From Prunus persica (lineage: Eukaryota; Streptophyta; Magnoliopsida; Rosales; Rosaceae): 64,000 nucleotides of DNA. Positions within the stretch are counted from its first letter, which is position 1; each line of letters starts with the position of its first letter. The translations under genes were made by a program, and so were the position numbers. Below the pieces are notes generated by a model, which saw only the letters and a program-made list of their open reading frames with translations, was not told where the DNA came from and did not search any database. This document shows positions 33,511 through 45,599 of this stretch, in pieces. The stretch spans positions 15,286,630 to 15,350,629 of the forward strand of contig NC_034014.1 in NCBI RefSeq assembly GCF_000346465.2. Reading direction: 5' to 3'.

Positions 33511-33771
33511 CTTTCTGTTTTGTCTATGGGATCAGAACTTGTAGTGACTTGCTTAACCTCCTAACATATGAAAGATTGTTGTTTAATTGTGTCAAGTTCT
33601 GTTTCTTATTTTTCAATTCTATTATGTTTCACTGGTAGTCTGCTTGGTGTGCAGAAGCTACAAGAATTGGATGTTTGTTGGGCATAGCAAATTAGGATGT
33701 GTAGGTTCTTCTTGTAAACGTGTCTGCAATGTAATCTAGTGTTTTGTCTAGGAAATGCCAAAGGGGGAGAT
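33511..33771 (+). other. Copia 3' untranslated region and polypurine tract
   Basis: Three GGGGGAG-type purine tracts occur (33455, 33491, 33763). The last, AAAGGGGGAGA at 33760-33770, directly precedes the LTR start TGTTAG. This arrangement is standard for plant Ty1/copia elements. Confidence 0.75.
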
Positions 33772-33806
33772 TGTTAGTATGAAAATTATATTGGCATTTC
33801 CTAGAC
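33746..33806. repeat. 16-bp perfect inverted repeat spanning the copia PPT/LTR junction
   Basis: GTCTAGGAAATGCCAA at 33746-33761 and its exact reverse complement TTGGCATTTCCTAGAC at 33791-33806. The polypurine tract and LTR start lie in the 29-base loop. Confidence 0.95.
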
Positions 33807-33943
33807 TCTATTATAGGTTGAGAATTAGTGTGTGAATATTGTTTACTAGACGTTTTGGAGCACCACAATCAATCTCATACTTTCGAAGCATGACTTGACC
33901 GATATAAGAAACTTGATTTCAGGTAAATCATGACATAATCATG

Positions 33944-36537
33944 TGTAACACCCCAACCCTAGTTTTATTGTCCATTTCAATTATTTAGTTTATCTAATTA
34001 TGAAATTACAATTTTGCCCCCGGGGTAGGGTTATTTTGGTCACTTTTTAATCCATAAGGATTTTGGGGAAATGAATGGCACCATGGTCGAGATGAGTCCG
34101 TAGACACATATTGGGCTCAAATCGGAGTTGTAACGAAGAAGTTACGATCAACGGAAGCCCAGTGGCATAATCGTAAATAATTCAAAGTCTGATTTTTTTT
34201 TTTTAAAACCTGGTTCTCTCTCTCTCTCTCTCCCCTCTGTTGCATAGTTGCCACGACCTAGCCGGATTCAGACAGAGATATCTCCGCCGTTCGGCCACCA
34301 AAACAGGTGCCACAACTTGCAAACTCTTCGTCTCTCTTTCCTCTTTCCATACATACTCATATCTAGTCATGATTCCAAGCGATGAAACCAGAAATTGAAT
34401 GACTAATGAGACTCAAGAACTGGCTGTTTGAAATTGTGAACTCCGACTAATTTTCCCGCCATTTTGGGTCACTACCAGCCACCAATTAGGTCCTAAATCA
34501 CTCCCCTACCTCTCCTCTGTAATTTTCCACGAAGACCCAACATGATTTCAACTCGAAATCATTGAATCCAAACCTAGAAATTTCTAGGTTTTCGAAGAGA
34601 AAACCGTTCGTTTGAGGGCTTTAACAACCAAATAAGTCTTCGACCCAAGTATGAAACTTATTCTTCTTGATGTGCTTGATCTTTTGGCATAGGTCTTGAC
34701 CTATGGTTTGGAGATTTTCCGATCGCCAGAATTTACTCGGGCCACCCACGCGCTGTCGGTGCGTGGGCCACTTTGTGGCGTGCCATTGGGTCCAATGATC
34801 CCCATGTCATCTCGAGCACGACGGTATGCTCGAATTTGAATTTGCTTATCGTTTGACTGTTAATCGGATTACGCATATTAGGCATTATCCCGGTTCGATA
34901 TGTTTAGAATGTTGGATCGACTCCATTTTCAATTATGTTGATCTAGGCATCTCTAGGATCATGAATTGGAGCATCGGATGCTTTGGTTCACTAATTCAAA
35001 GATTATGTTAAACAGTAACTGTCCGATCATGTGATCGTGAGCGATCTGGCTATTCAATTCGGACCAAACTTGCAAAACATGTATAATAAACCTTGTTGAA
35101 CCCGTAGGAACTTTCGATCGGAAATCGGAGGTCGTGGGCCCCACGAGCCCGATTTACCATGTTTAGGCAGTTTGACCCCTCAGTTGACCGTGAGTCTTCT
35201 GAGGTAGTTTCACCCTTCGAGGAGTACTAGAACAACCTAATTAAGGAGTCTGATTGTTATTGAGTTATGTTGATTTTGTTGGGATTATGAGATTGTTTTA
35301 TAGTATTGTATGAAATTCTGGGATCTCTAAAGGTTATTATTTATTATTAATTAATATTATTATTATTATTATTAAAGTATATGGATTGGGTGATATCGGG
35401 TTATTTACGAAAGTTTATTGTTTTAAATGTGAAATATAGTATTTTACGAATATTAAGTGTAAACAAGTTTTGATTATCATTTGAATTATTTTTTCGTCTT
35501 TATGAAATATATGCTTGAGAGTTTATCTTCTATACTATGAATAAATATTTGGAAAAATTGAATTAAGGAATGGAATATTCTTTTTACAATATTTATATAA
35601 GGGTTATAAACCTCACATCATATGTATCTTCCCTGGTCACTATACCCACACGTGGCGTTGGATTTTTCATCGTGTGGTAAAGAACTCAGACACATTTGAT
35701 ATTAGTTGCTTTACCCACACGTGGCATTGGATTTTCCGGCGTGTGTGCTCACTTAGTTTGTTTGGGCCACACGTGATGTTGAATTTTCCGGCATGTGTGC
35801 TCAGTTGAATACTAGTTACTTTACCACACATGGCGTTGGATTATTCCAACGTGTGGTAAAAGATCCAGACATATTGATTATTGTTACTTTACTACACATG
35901 GCGTTGGACTTTACTACACGTGGCATTGGACTCTCCGGCGTGTACTAAAGTAATAGGGAGTGGAAAAGAGATTATTATATTATATTGGGAAGAAGGAGTA
36001 ATGTTTAAAGAATTAGGCTTAGCATACAGTGATTTTATTAAGAAGGAAAAGATGATCCTAAAATTAACTTGTTGATATTACTGAAAATAATTGTATGTTA
36101 TATGATTTCGTAACTATTGATTGAAGAACTACGTGTGGCTTGATCCCTCAATAAGGGTACGTAGGTAGCCTGGGGTCTCACCCAGGTGAGCTGCAAGATA
36201 AACCATATTTTTGGACTTTAATTTGGTTTGTGGTTTTGACGGGGTGGAAACGTATTTTAGATTGATGAATGATTGTGGATTGAGTCTTTACAACTACTTA
36301 TGACTGTGCATGCTGAGGTTTGGGAATTTTAAACTGCGTTTTAACAAGTTGAAAATTTTGGTTAAGTCAGTTTTTCAGGCGGGACTCTGCCGAAATTTCG
36401 GTAAAAAGTCTCAACCCTCCCCTCCATTGATTTGGAAGAGAGGCTAGGATGTTAGCAAGTGGGCCGGCATCGGTTGGATGTCGGAAAAATCATAGGATCC
36501 ATCACAGATTCTGAGGAATTCGAGGAAGGTCTTGTCA
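33944..36537 (+). mobile_element. Solo LTR copy B with perfect 5-bp TSD
   Basis: Starts TGTAACACCCCAACCC and ends GGTCTTGTCA. Flanked by TCATG at 33939-33943 and 36538-36542. 2594 bp, no coding. The same start, ACAATTTTGCCC block and end are seen in copies A, C and D. Mid-element GTGGGCCCCACGAGCCCG is nearly identical to copy A. It contains TC and ATT microsatellites and a G-box array. Confidence 0.9.
35645..35950. repeat. Tandem array carrying G-box motifs in copy B
   Basis: Units built on CACACGTGGCGTTGGATTTT plus (C/T)CGGCGTGTG repeat about six times. Perfect CACGTG cores lie at 35649, 35718, 35770 and 35917, with decayed ones between. Each unit's CACACG...CGTGTG ends could pair. Confidence 0.85.
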
Positions 36538-37442
36538 TCATGCATTCACAATAGGATTTTTAGTTGAAGTTATTTTCAATGCCATTGTGATTTAAGTTAA
36601 AATATTAGCGTTTCCTATAGTGACATGCACTGTGCTCACATCCTAATTAACTTGTTTTAGGTTATAATTGTTTCTTCATAAAAGTGTCTGTTTGGTGTCA
36701 TCACTTAGAGTCCATATTGAATCAAAACTAATATCCATAATTGAATAGTATTTGGTCTCCATGTTTTGACGTCTTTCATTAGAGTCCATGTTGGATTAAA
36801 TTTGAGAGTCATAGTTGTAGAGTGTTTGTGGACTCTTTGGTCTCGGTCTGACTAAGAGAGTGAGTTTTGAATAAAAGAAATGTGCCTCTCTTTTGAGAAG
36901 ACACAGCTTTCGACATATTGTTTTTGAGCATATTCAATTTTTAAGAGAAAGCTAATGTACATATTTTTCAGATAAGTCAATAAGTGTTCCTTGTTTACTT
37001 GGTGATTTATCAAATTCTTTCATCATTCATATGCATGTTGGCGACTCATACGGTTAAGGGCATCAAGACCGTTGTAACGTTTATCCTCCTGTGAGCTTGA
37101 AGCAATCATGACCAGTATTGTATTCAACATAAGGAGTGTCTAAGATCATCCCGTGACAGAAGTTGAGTTATGAAGAAGTCAGTAAACTTTATCTAGATTG
37201 TGTCTAGGATAAGTGCGTGAGCACTTCTTGTAATCTTCATTCTATAGTGAATTTGTTTTGGATTGAGGAGTCCTGTGAATTTTCCCCAGAGGTGGGGTTT
37301 TACCACGTAAAATAAATATATGCTTGTTCCTTTACTTTAAGCTATGCACATTTCAGGATTGATAAGCCATATCAATCCTGCTTTGTAAGTCTAATTTTGT
37401 TTATTGTTAATAATCTCGAATTCAACTATTCACACCCCTTCT

Positions 37443-37465
37443 CCCCCCCCCCCCCCCCCCCCCCC
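37443..37465. repeat. 23-base C homopolymer
   Basis: Uninterrupted C run, followed by T and a further C6. Confidence 0.9.
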
Positions 37466-37745
37466 TCCCCCCTCCCTGGGCATTTTTAGTCATCCTATAG
37501 TTAATAGTTAATTTCAAAATTGATATGATTTACAAAGTATTTGAATATCTACAACAAATTCAAGTTGGGCATGGTTCAGATTAATGCATTTTTAGGGTTT
37601 GTTATGCCTGCAAACTATTATATGGGTGGCTTCACAGAGGTTCTCATTAGTTTTTGTTAAGATATGATGTTTCTCTGTAATTTTTTTATTTTTTATAAAT
37701 TGTGGTTGTATTTCTCTCCACTCTACTACTCTGATAGGTTTAATG

Positions 37746-40118
37746 TCATGTGGCTATACATGTGGATGGATTATGTGGATGGATTATGCCAACATCCTCA
37801 ATGGACAGGTAGACCCTAATGATCCATTTTCAACATTTGGTTACATGCCTGCTACTCAAAATGAAGGTGACAATGAAGTGCCTCAAGTGACTGTTTTAAT
37901 TGGATCAACCACCACGAAACAACAAAGAGCTAAGAATTTTGTTGTTGAAGAAGATATGCTTCTTGTGTCTACATGGCTCAATGTTAGCTTAGATAGAGTG
38001 CATGGCAATGAGCAAAAGAGTTCAGAGTACTGGATGGCAGAGAAGAAGTTTACTTATGAACGCACTTCCTTTTCTGTGGATACATGGCCAAGATTAAAGG
38101 GAGGTCTCAAAGTGGTGTGAGTTAACAAGACAGGGTAATATTCTGGGCAAAATTACTAATTTACAAACTGTTTCATGATTTGTGTTTTTACAAACCGATT
38201 GATTGATTATTAAAATACTGTTTAGATCTTACAAGCAAAAGAAATGTATCAACAACTCATGGGATTTGCATTGCGTATGAGAATTATTAGTATCTATTGA
38301 AGGATCAACCTAGATGGATTACTGAAACTTGCTTTCCATAAAAAGGCAAGCCCTGTATCTTCTTCTCCTTCCTTTCCATAAGCAGTCAGTTTTGACAGGA
38401 CCCGCCTCAGATTCTCCCTCGGAATTCGTGATGAACCGTGCTTCACGACTGACAACTAACCTATGATGGACCCATTTACCAAAAAATTCCTTTAACCCCA
38501 ATTTAAAGGGATAAATAAGTCGACTTCTGCCGAAATTTCGGCAGAATCTCCCCTAAAAAATAGACTTTTCCCAAATTTTTCTGCCTATAAAAAACAACAT
38601 AGTAAATAGTCCCAACAGCCAGCACACACAACACACCACAAATAAACTATTTGAATGGGCTTAACGTCCTCTACCCAAAGTCAAACGAGTAAACAGAGCA
38701 ACTAAGGAATTAGTTTACAACCCGAGGAAAAAAAAAGAGTAGAGAAAAATAAGGGAAAATTCCTACAGGAGCGGACAGCCGAAACCAAATTCCCAAATTC
38801 TCAATATTCCAACATATCCAATCCCATATACATACACATCCGGATAATAACGGCGTCCATAACTCAATACCCAAATATTTATACGTATAAAAATATTAAA
38901 CTCACAAAAGCATAAATTCCGTAACAAAATCCCATAATCCCATCAAGACCCAAAATAATTCAAATAATAAACGAAACTTGTTCCCACATGCAATTCCCAT
39001 AAAATACTATATTCCACAATTAAAACAACAATGTACTATCATAAACTAACCCAATATTATCCAATCCAACCCAATATTATCCAATCCAAAATCACCATAG
39101 TCCGAAACCTAAATCCATATACTTAAATAATAAAAAATAATAACCCTTAGAAATCCCATATCCTCATTAACCCAAATTAAATCAATTATCAATCAAAACA
39201 TATTTATGCAAGCAATTCCATAATTGAAAAACGAAGAACACTAACAAACAAATGTCCACTCACAATAAGTCCACGTTGCTCAACCCTGATAGGGCTCTTC
39301 CTCTGGAGTACGCGAAGCAGGATTACCTAGTTCGACGATTTTGGCTGCTGAATCGCTGAAAATTGCACGAACAGTTTCGACGATGAAACCGAATTTTGTT
39401 GATTTACAATCCAAACTCGCGAACAATCTTGGAGTTTCGAAGGTGGAAAATGGATGTAAAAACGCCACCTGAAGTTGAGTATAGCGTGGAGGAGGGAGGG
39501 AGGGAGAGAGAGACAGAGAGACAGAGACAGAGACAGAGATTAGGATTGTGCCACTACACTTCTGTTGACCACAACTTCTTCGTTAAAATTCCGATTTGAG
39601 CCCACTACGTGTCTACGAACTCGTGAGAGCGAGCTCTATGCAATGGTGATACTCAAATCCCCAAAATCCTTTTGGATCAAAAAGTGACTAAAATGACCCT
39701 ACCTCCAAGGACAAAATTGTAAATTCACAAATAGAAATAAATTGAATAGAATGATTAAATTGGGTCGAGGTGTATAGAAAGACTAGAAGGTAAAATGGCT
39801 GCAAAGAAATTGGCAAGACAGGGAAAGTGTAAAAATATAATGGATGACAATGTAGAGTCTGCAATAGATGTTCAAATGGAAATCCAAGAATTAAGAAAGC
39901 AAAAACAAGAACATGTGCGTAGACAAGATGATCAATTCCAATTGATGTATGCTGCAAAGCAAGAGCAACTTACTATTAGGTGTAAAGAAGTTCCAATTCA
40001 ATGTCGACGTGAGGTTTCTAGAATAATGGCAATGAAAACTACTAACATGCTACTAATGCAAGCAGAATACATTACAGGCCTTCAAAATGACATCTGGGCA
40101 AAAAAATCGGGTAATAGT
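37746..40118 (+). pseudogene. PIF/Harbinger PIF-1 ORF1 (Myb/SANT-like with NAM-associated C-terminus), interrupted
   Basis: The first exon (to about 38110) encodes QQRAKNFVVEEDMLLVSTWL and NVSLDRVHGNEQKSSEYW, the trihelix/SANT-like start typical of the accessory protein of PIF/Harbinger elements. After an intron-like gap, traces such as LLKDQPRW occur at about 38300. Solo LTR copy C then intervenes (38393-39778). Beyond it, 39795-40100 gives AAKKLARQGKCKNI...IQELRKQKQEHVRRQDDQFQ... ending MLLMQAEYITGLQNDIWAK, the NAM-associated coiled-coil end. In this family the protein partners the DDE transposase in DNA binding. The coding is disrupted by the insertion and stops. Gypsy-2 begins directly downstream. 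Confidence 0.78.
38393..39778 (-). mobile_element. Solo LTR copy C (short, no clear TSD)
   Basis: The minus strand ends TCCTGTCA at 38393. Its other end, TCTATACACCTCGACCCAAT, is a decayed form of TGTAACACC...GACCCAAT. Internal blocks (GGGTCATTTTAGTCACTTTT, GAGCTCGCTCTCACGAGTTC) match copy A closely. At 1386 bp it is much shorter than B and D. Flanking 5-mers (AGTTT/AAGAC) do not match. Confidence 0.78.
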
Positions 40119-41666
40119 TGTTTGGGCCAAAATTTTGCACATCAGCCCATTTTTGTTGAGAGGCCCATGAACCAAACATTTGGGCTTTCATCTACAGGAA
40201 TCATAAGGAAAAAGCCAAGACACTGGAAAAGCCTAGACCTTTTTGAACAAATTACAAACATAGCCATGATCTAAAAAGAATAAAATACCATTATTGGCAA
40301 TTAAAAAACTGATATACACAGTTTTCGATAAAAGCCCAGCTTCTGAGAAAATCTCACCACTTGGTCCCTATCCTAAGAAGGCAAACATAACAGATCTTTT
40401 TCTCAAAGAAACCCCTGCGTGACTTCCTAACTTTGAAAAGTCAAAATTATCAACTATCATAGAGGAGTTGATAGGGAGTTAATGAACGTAGGTCTTATAG
40501 GAGGACTTCTCCATTTTTTGCAGCCAAAGGAAGAAGATCAAAAGCCCTTTTTATATACAAAGAAACTTTGCACCAAAGCAGGTGGCCTTTCCAAGAGATA
40601 AGCATACTACGTTTTCAAGAGATAAGTAGGGAGCAAGAGAGTTGTTCAACAGGAAAAGCAAACTGACCATCATGGCAGATTGTGTTCTTTTTCTTTACAA
40701 AGAACAAAGGGAACAAAGAAGAGTTGGTTATTAATAAGGAAAGACCTCCATGAAAGCTGATTGTTGATGACCATTCGCTACCAAAATAGGAGCTTCCTTC
40801 TTTTATGACATTGAAAAAGAAAAAGATCTTTTTTTAAGATTTGCCACCCATTATTTAAAATTAAAAAAAAATACCCCCACTCCAGCATTTCCTATAAATA
40901 TGAAAAGAGGTGAACAGATCAAGGGACAGCAAAAAAAAATCAATCAAGACAAAAACTCTCAAAGTCATACTGACAAAAATCAAAAAGATCAATTGATCTC
41001 AAGAAACCTTCAGACACTGAAGCAACCAAAAAGCTCTTTGATCCACAAGAAACAAATAAGCTAGAATTCAAATTTCTAGTTTCAATTCAGTTCAAAGAAA
41101 CAGTTTTACTATTCATTACGAATTTGGTTCAGCATAAAGCCAAATCAAGCAGAGTCCGGGTTTTTACAAATATGAAAACCTCAACAAATTTACAGAAAGC
41201 CTTGGTCAAGCAGAACAAGCACCATAGCGCAACTCTAGCTCAGTGACCATCAATCCAGCCACTTCTGTCCTCTTTAGACTAGAGAGGCCTCAGTTTTGCC
41301 CGTTCAGCAAGGCTTCCATGGCTCAAAATAAAATGAAGCTCTGCCTAAACAGTTTGTCTTCTTTTCATTTATTCTGGCCAGAACTACCAATTTTGTACTA
41401 TGAAAAATTGTGAAGTTCTCACCAGTCTTAGTCAAGAAAAGAACTTAGTTAAGAGATATTCCTCACCCAAATTCACAATTGTTTGTTTAAGAATTAGTAA
41501 CTTGGTGCGCAAGTTATCTATTTTTTAGAAGTCTGCTAGGGTTTTAAACTACTAGTAGTAGCACGCTCATGCACAAAAGAAAGTTGACTTGTTGACTGCC
41601 AATGGTGTCAAGCCAATGAGGAACTTTACCCTACCATCACATGATTAAAATCGAAACGGGGGAACA
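40119..41666 (+). repeat. Gypsy-2 5' LTR
   Basis: 1548 bp, from TGTTTGGGCCAAAATT to GGGGGAACA. TATA box CCTATAAATA at 40891-40900, matched in the 3' LTR at about 55539. By eye the first 280 bp are over 90 percent identical to the 3' LTR. The 3' LTR is longer (1763 bp), mainly through extra sequence around 55880-56170. Confidence 0.93.
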
Positions 41667-41669
41667 ATT

Positions 41670-41687
41670 TGGCACGCCCAGTGCGAC
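41670..41687 (+). other. Gypsy-2 primer-binding site
   Basis: TGGCACGCCCAGTGCGAC, three bases after the LTR end. The leading TGG pairs with a tRNA CCA end. I do not assign the tRNA. Confidence 0.8.
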
Positions 41688-41726
41688 TTCTCAGTATACG
41701 TGCTCCTAGGAGATATCCCTTGATGT

Positions 41727-43787
41727 ATGAATATTGGAAGCACTAGCGAGAATCCATGCCTTCCCATGGAAAGAAATCAAGCAGCTCTTCAGCAAGGACA
41801 TGAATTAGAGGAGAGTGACGCTAGGCATTCAGCCCATGGCGGCACCAGAAGCAGACATTCCAGATCTGGTTCTAGGAGGATGAACCAGATACAGGATGCT
41901 ATACTCCGACAAGAGGTTGCAGCACAAAGGAGCCAGGATACCCGAAATAATATGACAGCCATGATGCAGTGGCAAGTTAACAGGCAGTTCAGGAAGGACT
42001 GTAAGGCTGCTATTGCAAGAATCCCAACCCCAAATGTTGTGGTTTAGCAGCTAGACCTGATTTTTGGACCTCCACTAGGATTGGCATGGCCATACCAAGA
42101 GAATCCTCTCATCGCACAGATAGCTGGAGTACCAGAATAGGGAGAAATCCAGGCTGGACAAAGAAGAGGAGCCCTTCCCATCCAAGGACATGAAGCCCCA
42201 ATTCCTCCAGAAAGCCCTGCACCAGTTCAGGTCCCCCCAGAACCAGCTAGAACCTCCACCTATTCCATGACCAGTGCTCCCACGTGATTAGCTAGAGTAC
42301 TTCTGCCTGAGCAACCTGCCGTGTTGCCCTACAGACCTAGATGGATGTACCCCAATCTATTTCCTCCACTAGCAAAAGGCAGAAGAGGCAGATGGGGAAT
42401 CAACCCTTTTGCCAATAATGACAGGAATAGGTTGGGGGCAAACTGGAGAAATCGTCTAGATTTCGAAGAGGAAGTCATGCCTAGACCACACAGAATGGAA
42501 CAGAGGGATGAACACAATCAGCCAGAACTAGGTTTGAACCTACACCCTATCAACGCCTTAAATGACGCGAGAGCACTACAAAGAATGATCAAAGAGATGA
42601 TGGAGCCTAAAGCCAGAAAAGGAGAAAGGCCCGCCTACAGAAAGCCATATCCAGCTTATATTGATCAGATGCCATTATCCCCAGGATTTAAGGTACCAAA
42701 CTTCGCTTTGTTCAACGGAGAAGACACCCATGCGTTATCAGTTCAACATATAGGCAGATTCTCTATCCAGTGCATAACCGTAGAGAATAATCCTCTGCTA
42801 AAGCTCATGCTTTTTGGAAATTCTCTCTCTGGACAAGCCTTTACTTGGTACCCTAACCTACCAGCCAACTCCATTCAAACATGGGAACAGATGGAAAATG
42901 CTTTCCATGATAACTATTTCAGAATTCAGCAAGAAGTCACCATCAGTGACCTTGCTGCCCATAAGCAGAGAGAAGATGAGCCTACCCAAGACTTCATAAC
43001 CAAGTTCAGAAAGCTCAAAATGAAATGTCAGATCCCTATGGAAGAAAGGCACTTCATTCAGATGGCTCAAATTGCCCTCAAGATTTCTCTAAGGAAGAGA
43101 TTTGATGGCCTGCTATTTGGAGATCTGGCAGAATTGGCATACAAGACTTCTAAATATGAGGAGTTTCTCAGGGAAGAACAACAAATGAGAAATTCCTCAA
43201 AAGGAGCATATTACAAGATGCCATCTTCTTCAGTACATTTGGCTGAAGTTAAGACAGAAAAAGGTACAGAAAGCTTAGAAGAGAGGGAAGTTGCAGTGGC
43301 AGAAATGGCGAAATTAACATATCATATCAGCTGCAAGGCTCTAACAAAACCACCAAAGGATCAGAAGCCACCACCATTTACAAGGGGATTTGTTCCAAAC
43401 AAACCAGCAGAGAACAAGGTCTATTCTTTCGATTTAACCAAGGTTGACACTTTGTTTGATGGGATGCTTTTCCAAAAGGCAATAGAGACACCTCACAGGT
43501 TGCCCAAGCTAGAGGAACTCAAGGGAAGACAGTATTGCAGATGGCACAACTCTTGGAACCACTCCACCAAGAGTTGTGTTGTTTTCAGAGACGTAACACA
43601 AGAAGGAATAACGGGAGGAAGGCTAAAACTAGCTGGGAAGCCTCCCACATTAACCACCTACCCGTTTCCCCAATCTCAAGTTAACATGGTCAACTTAGAT
43701 TGGCCAGAACAACAGAAAGGCAAGCGGGTAGCAGAAGTCAGCCCCAACATAAACAGAATAGTTAGAAAGGAGGCAAATCAGAAATGA
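41727..43787 (+). pseudogene. Gypsy-2 gag
   Basis: A single reading frame from 41727 to 43787 is interrupted by in-frame stops at 42045-42047, about 42137 and about 42285; the last 488 codons (42321-43787) are open. The capsid (retrotrans_gag) shows PLSPGFKVPNFALFNGEDTH, FGNSLSGQAFTWYPNL and FHDNYFRIQQEVTISDL. A CCHC-related knuckle follows (CRWHNSWNHSTKSC). The product would package the element RNA. The frame probably continued into the protease polyprotein: VVLCNRCKCEGELEITLDE follows the stop at 43785. Confidence 0.88.
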
Positions 43788-44654
43788 AAGGCAACTATCT
43801 CTGCTAGGGTAGTTCTGTGCAACAGGTGCAAATGCGAAGGTGAGTTGGAGATAACTCTAGATGAACAAAGACAACCTACAACTAGTGTTTTTGATAGAAT
43901 TGGAGCGTCATACTGCTAGAGCTCGGTCTCGGCCCTATTCAGAAACACAACCAGACAGAGGAACTATCAAAGGCCTGCCCAGTGCATCAGAAAGGTGACT
44001 GAGCAGCCAAAGAAGGAAATACAAATTAAAATGCCGGAAATGATAAGCCATTGGCAACTATCATAGAAGGTAGATGGTATTCCGTTGAAAAAAGTGGCTG
44101 GCCTACTTTGGAGCTAACCAGAACACAGAAGAGGAGAATCCAGAGGCAATACTGCACCTTTCTCAAGAATAAGGATAACACACAAATGGGTCCAGATGTC
44201 AGTTCTGCCATAAATGAGAAGAAGCCAGAAGCAGGTTTTCAAGCCAAACAAGCAACATACCAACCATAGGAGCTGACAAAAACAAAAGTTTCAAATACGT
44301 CCCCTATCCACCAGCCTCCTTCCTTGGAAGAACAGCTGGAATCTTCACAATCACAAGATCAATCTGGATCTATTCCGAAAGAAGAGCAAGAAGATTGGAC
44401 TGAAGAATACAAAGAAGAACAGTTAGATTATGAACCATCTGCAAATGATCAGACTGGATTCCCTGGAGACAGCCGATCAGGAAGATTGGACAGAGGAATA
44501 TGGAGAAGAACAGATGGAATACAACGGGGAACTAGATGATAAAACCCAGGCTTTCGGTGCAGAACTAGAAAGCCTGTTAGAAGGTGATTTAGGTATCAAT
44601 ATGGTGTTTATCCTGCCAGAAGAGTTTAGAGCAGCATAAGGGCAAGAAAGCGCC
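43788..44654 (+). pseudogene. Gypsy-2 gag-protease linker, decayed
   Basis: An acidic, glutamine/glutamate-rich linker in shifting frames (LELTRTQKRRIQRQYCTFLK at about 44110; QEDWTEEYGEEQMEYNGELD at about 44480), ending MVFILPEEFRAA before a stop at 44637. No enzymatic motif. Confidence 0.65.
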
Positions 44655-45200
44655 ATGGAAGGAGACGTGTTTTCCCAAGAAACTTTTGACTACAAGTTGG
44701 CAGAAGTGGAAGAAGGACCAGAACAGCAAAGGCATGCTGTCAAGATATACGGAACTACCATGAAATTAGCTGCAGAACAGCTGTGCTTTTCCAAACCTAC
44801 TAAGGAAATGGCCAATAATCTCAGGCATTTGTTCATCATTGCAAACTTTGGGGGCGTTCCTATCCCTAAAGTGATGGTAGATGGAGGCGCAACCATCAAC
44901 CTTCTACCTCAAAGGTTGTTGGTCAAAATGGGCAGAATAGAGAAGGATTTAATCCCAACACACTTAACGGTCACCAATTTCGCTAGGGGCATCATCAAGA
45001 CTCATGGAATACTAGACGTAGACATCATAGTAGGAACAAAAAGCTGAAGATTGCCTTTTTTCAGGTTGACACCACTTCTACCACTTACAATGCACTGCTT
45101 GGCAGAGACTGGATCCATTAGAGTCTGTGTGTTCCTTCCACCCTACACCAACAGTTGGCCCTCTGGCATGAAGAGGGATTCATGGAAATAGTAGAGGCCG
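44655..45200 (+). pseudogene. Gypsy-2 aspartic protease
   Basis: PIPKVMVDGGATINLLPQRL contains the active-site aspartate as D-G-G rather than D-T/S-G. It is followed by LTVTNFARGIIKTHGILDVD. After the stop at 45047 the next frame gives AFFQVDTTSTTYNALLGRDW, the conserved ALLGRDWIH end. One frameshift therefore separates the two halves of the domain. Confidence 0.82.
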
Positions 45201-45599
45201 ACCCATGACCGTTTCTACCATCTGCATTATGCTATGAGGCCAGGTATTATCATGATGACCTTGGCCCTTTTACTTTCTTCGGAGTTAACCAGAACGGCCG
45301 CCCCCATGGTGTCCCGGCCCAGAGACTCATTGAAGAAGGTCTGGCTAGTTCTCTTGAGGACTGGAATAGGCCTTGCATTCTCAACCTCCAGAGTTCTGAT
45401 GTTTAGTTCAACCAGCAAGAAAGGGATCGAGCTGCAACAATCCGATACATTAGCATGGCAGAATTCATGCATGAGAGTATAGAAGTGCAGGAAGGAGATT
45501 TGCAAGAGGAAGAATTGGAATTTGCACCAGCAGCACTGGATGACTCCCTGCCAGAAGTAGAGAATCCTTTGCAATAAATAAACCTAGGAACATAAGAGG

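Larger units (their letters stand above)
33772..37480 (+). mobile_element. Ty1/copia 3' LTR, split by solo LTR copy B
   Basis: The LTR begins TGTTAGTATG at 33772 and resumes at 36543 after the insertion. The downstream half has features usual near copia LTR ends (GGGGTTTTACCACGTAAA, then TTCAACTATTCACACCCC and a C tract). The right end is uncertain (about 37440-37500). Estimated length without the insertion is about 1.1 kb. Confidence 0.65.
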
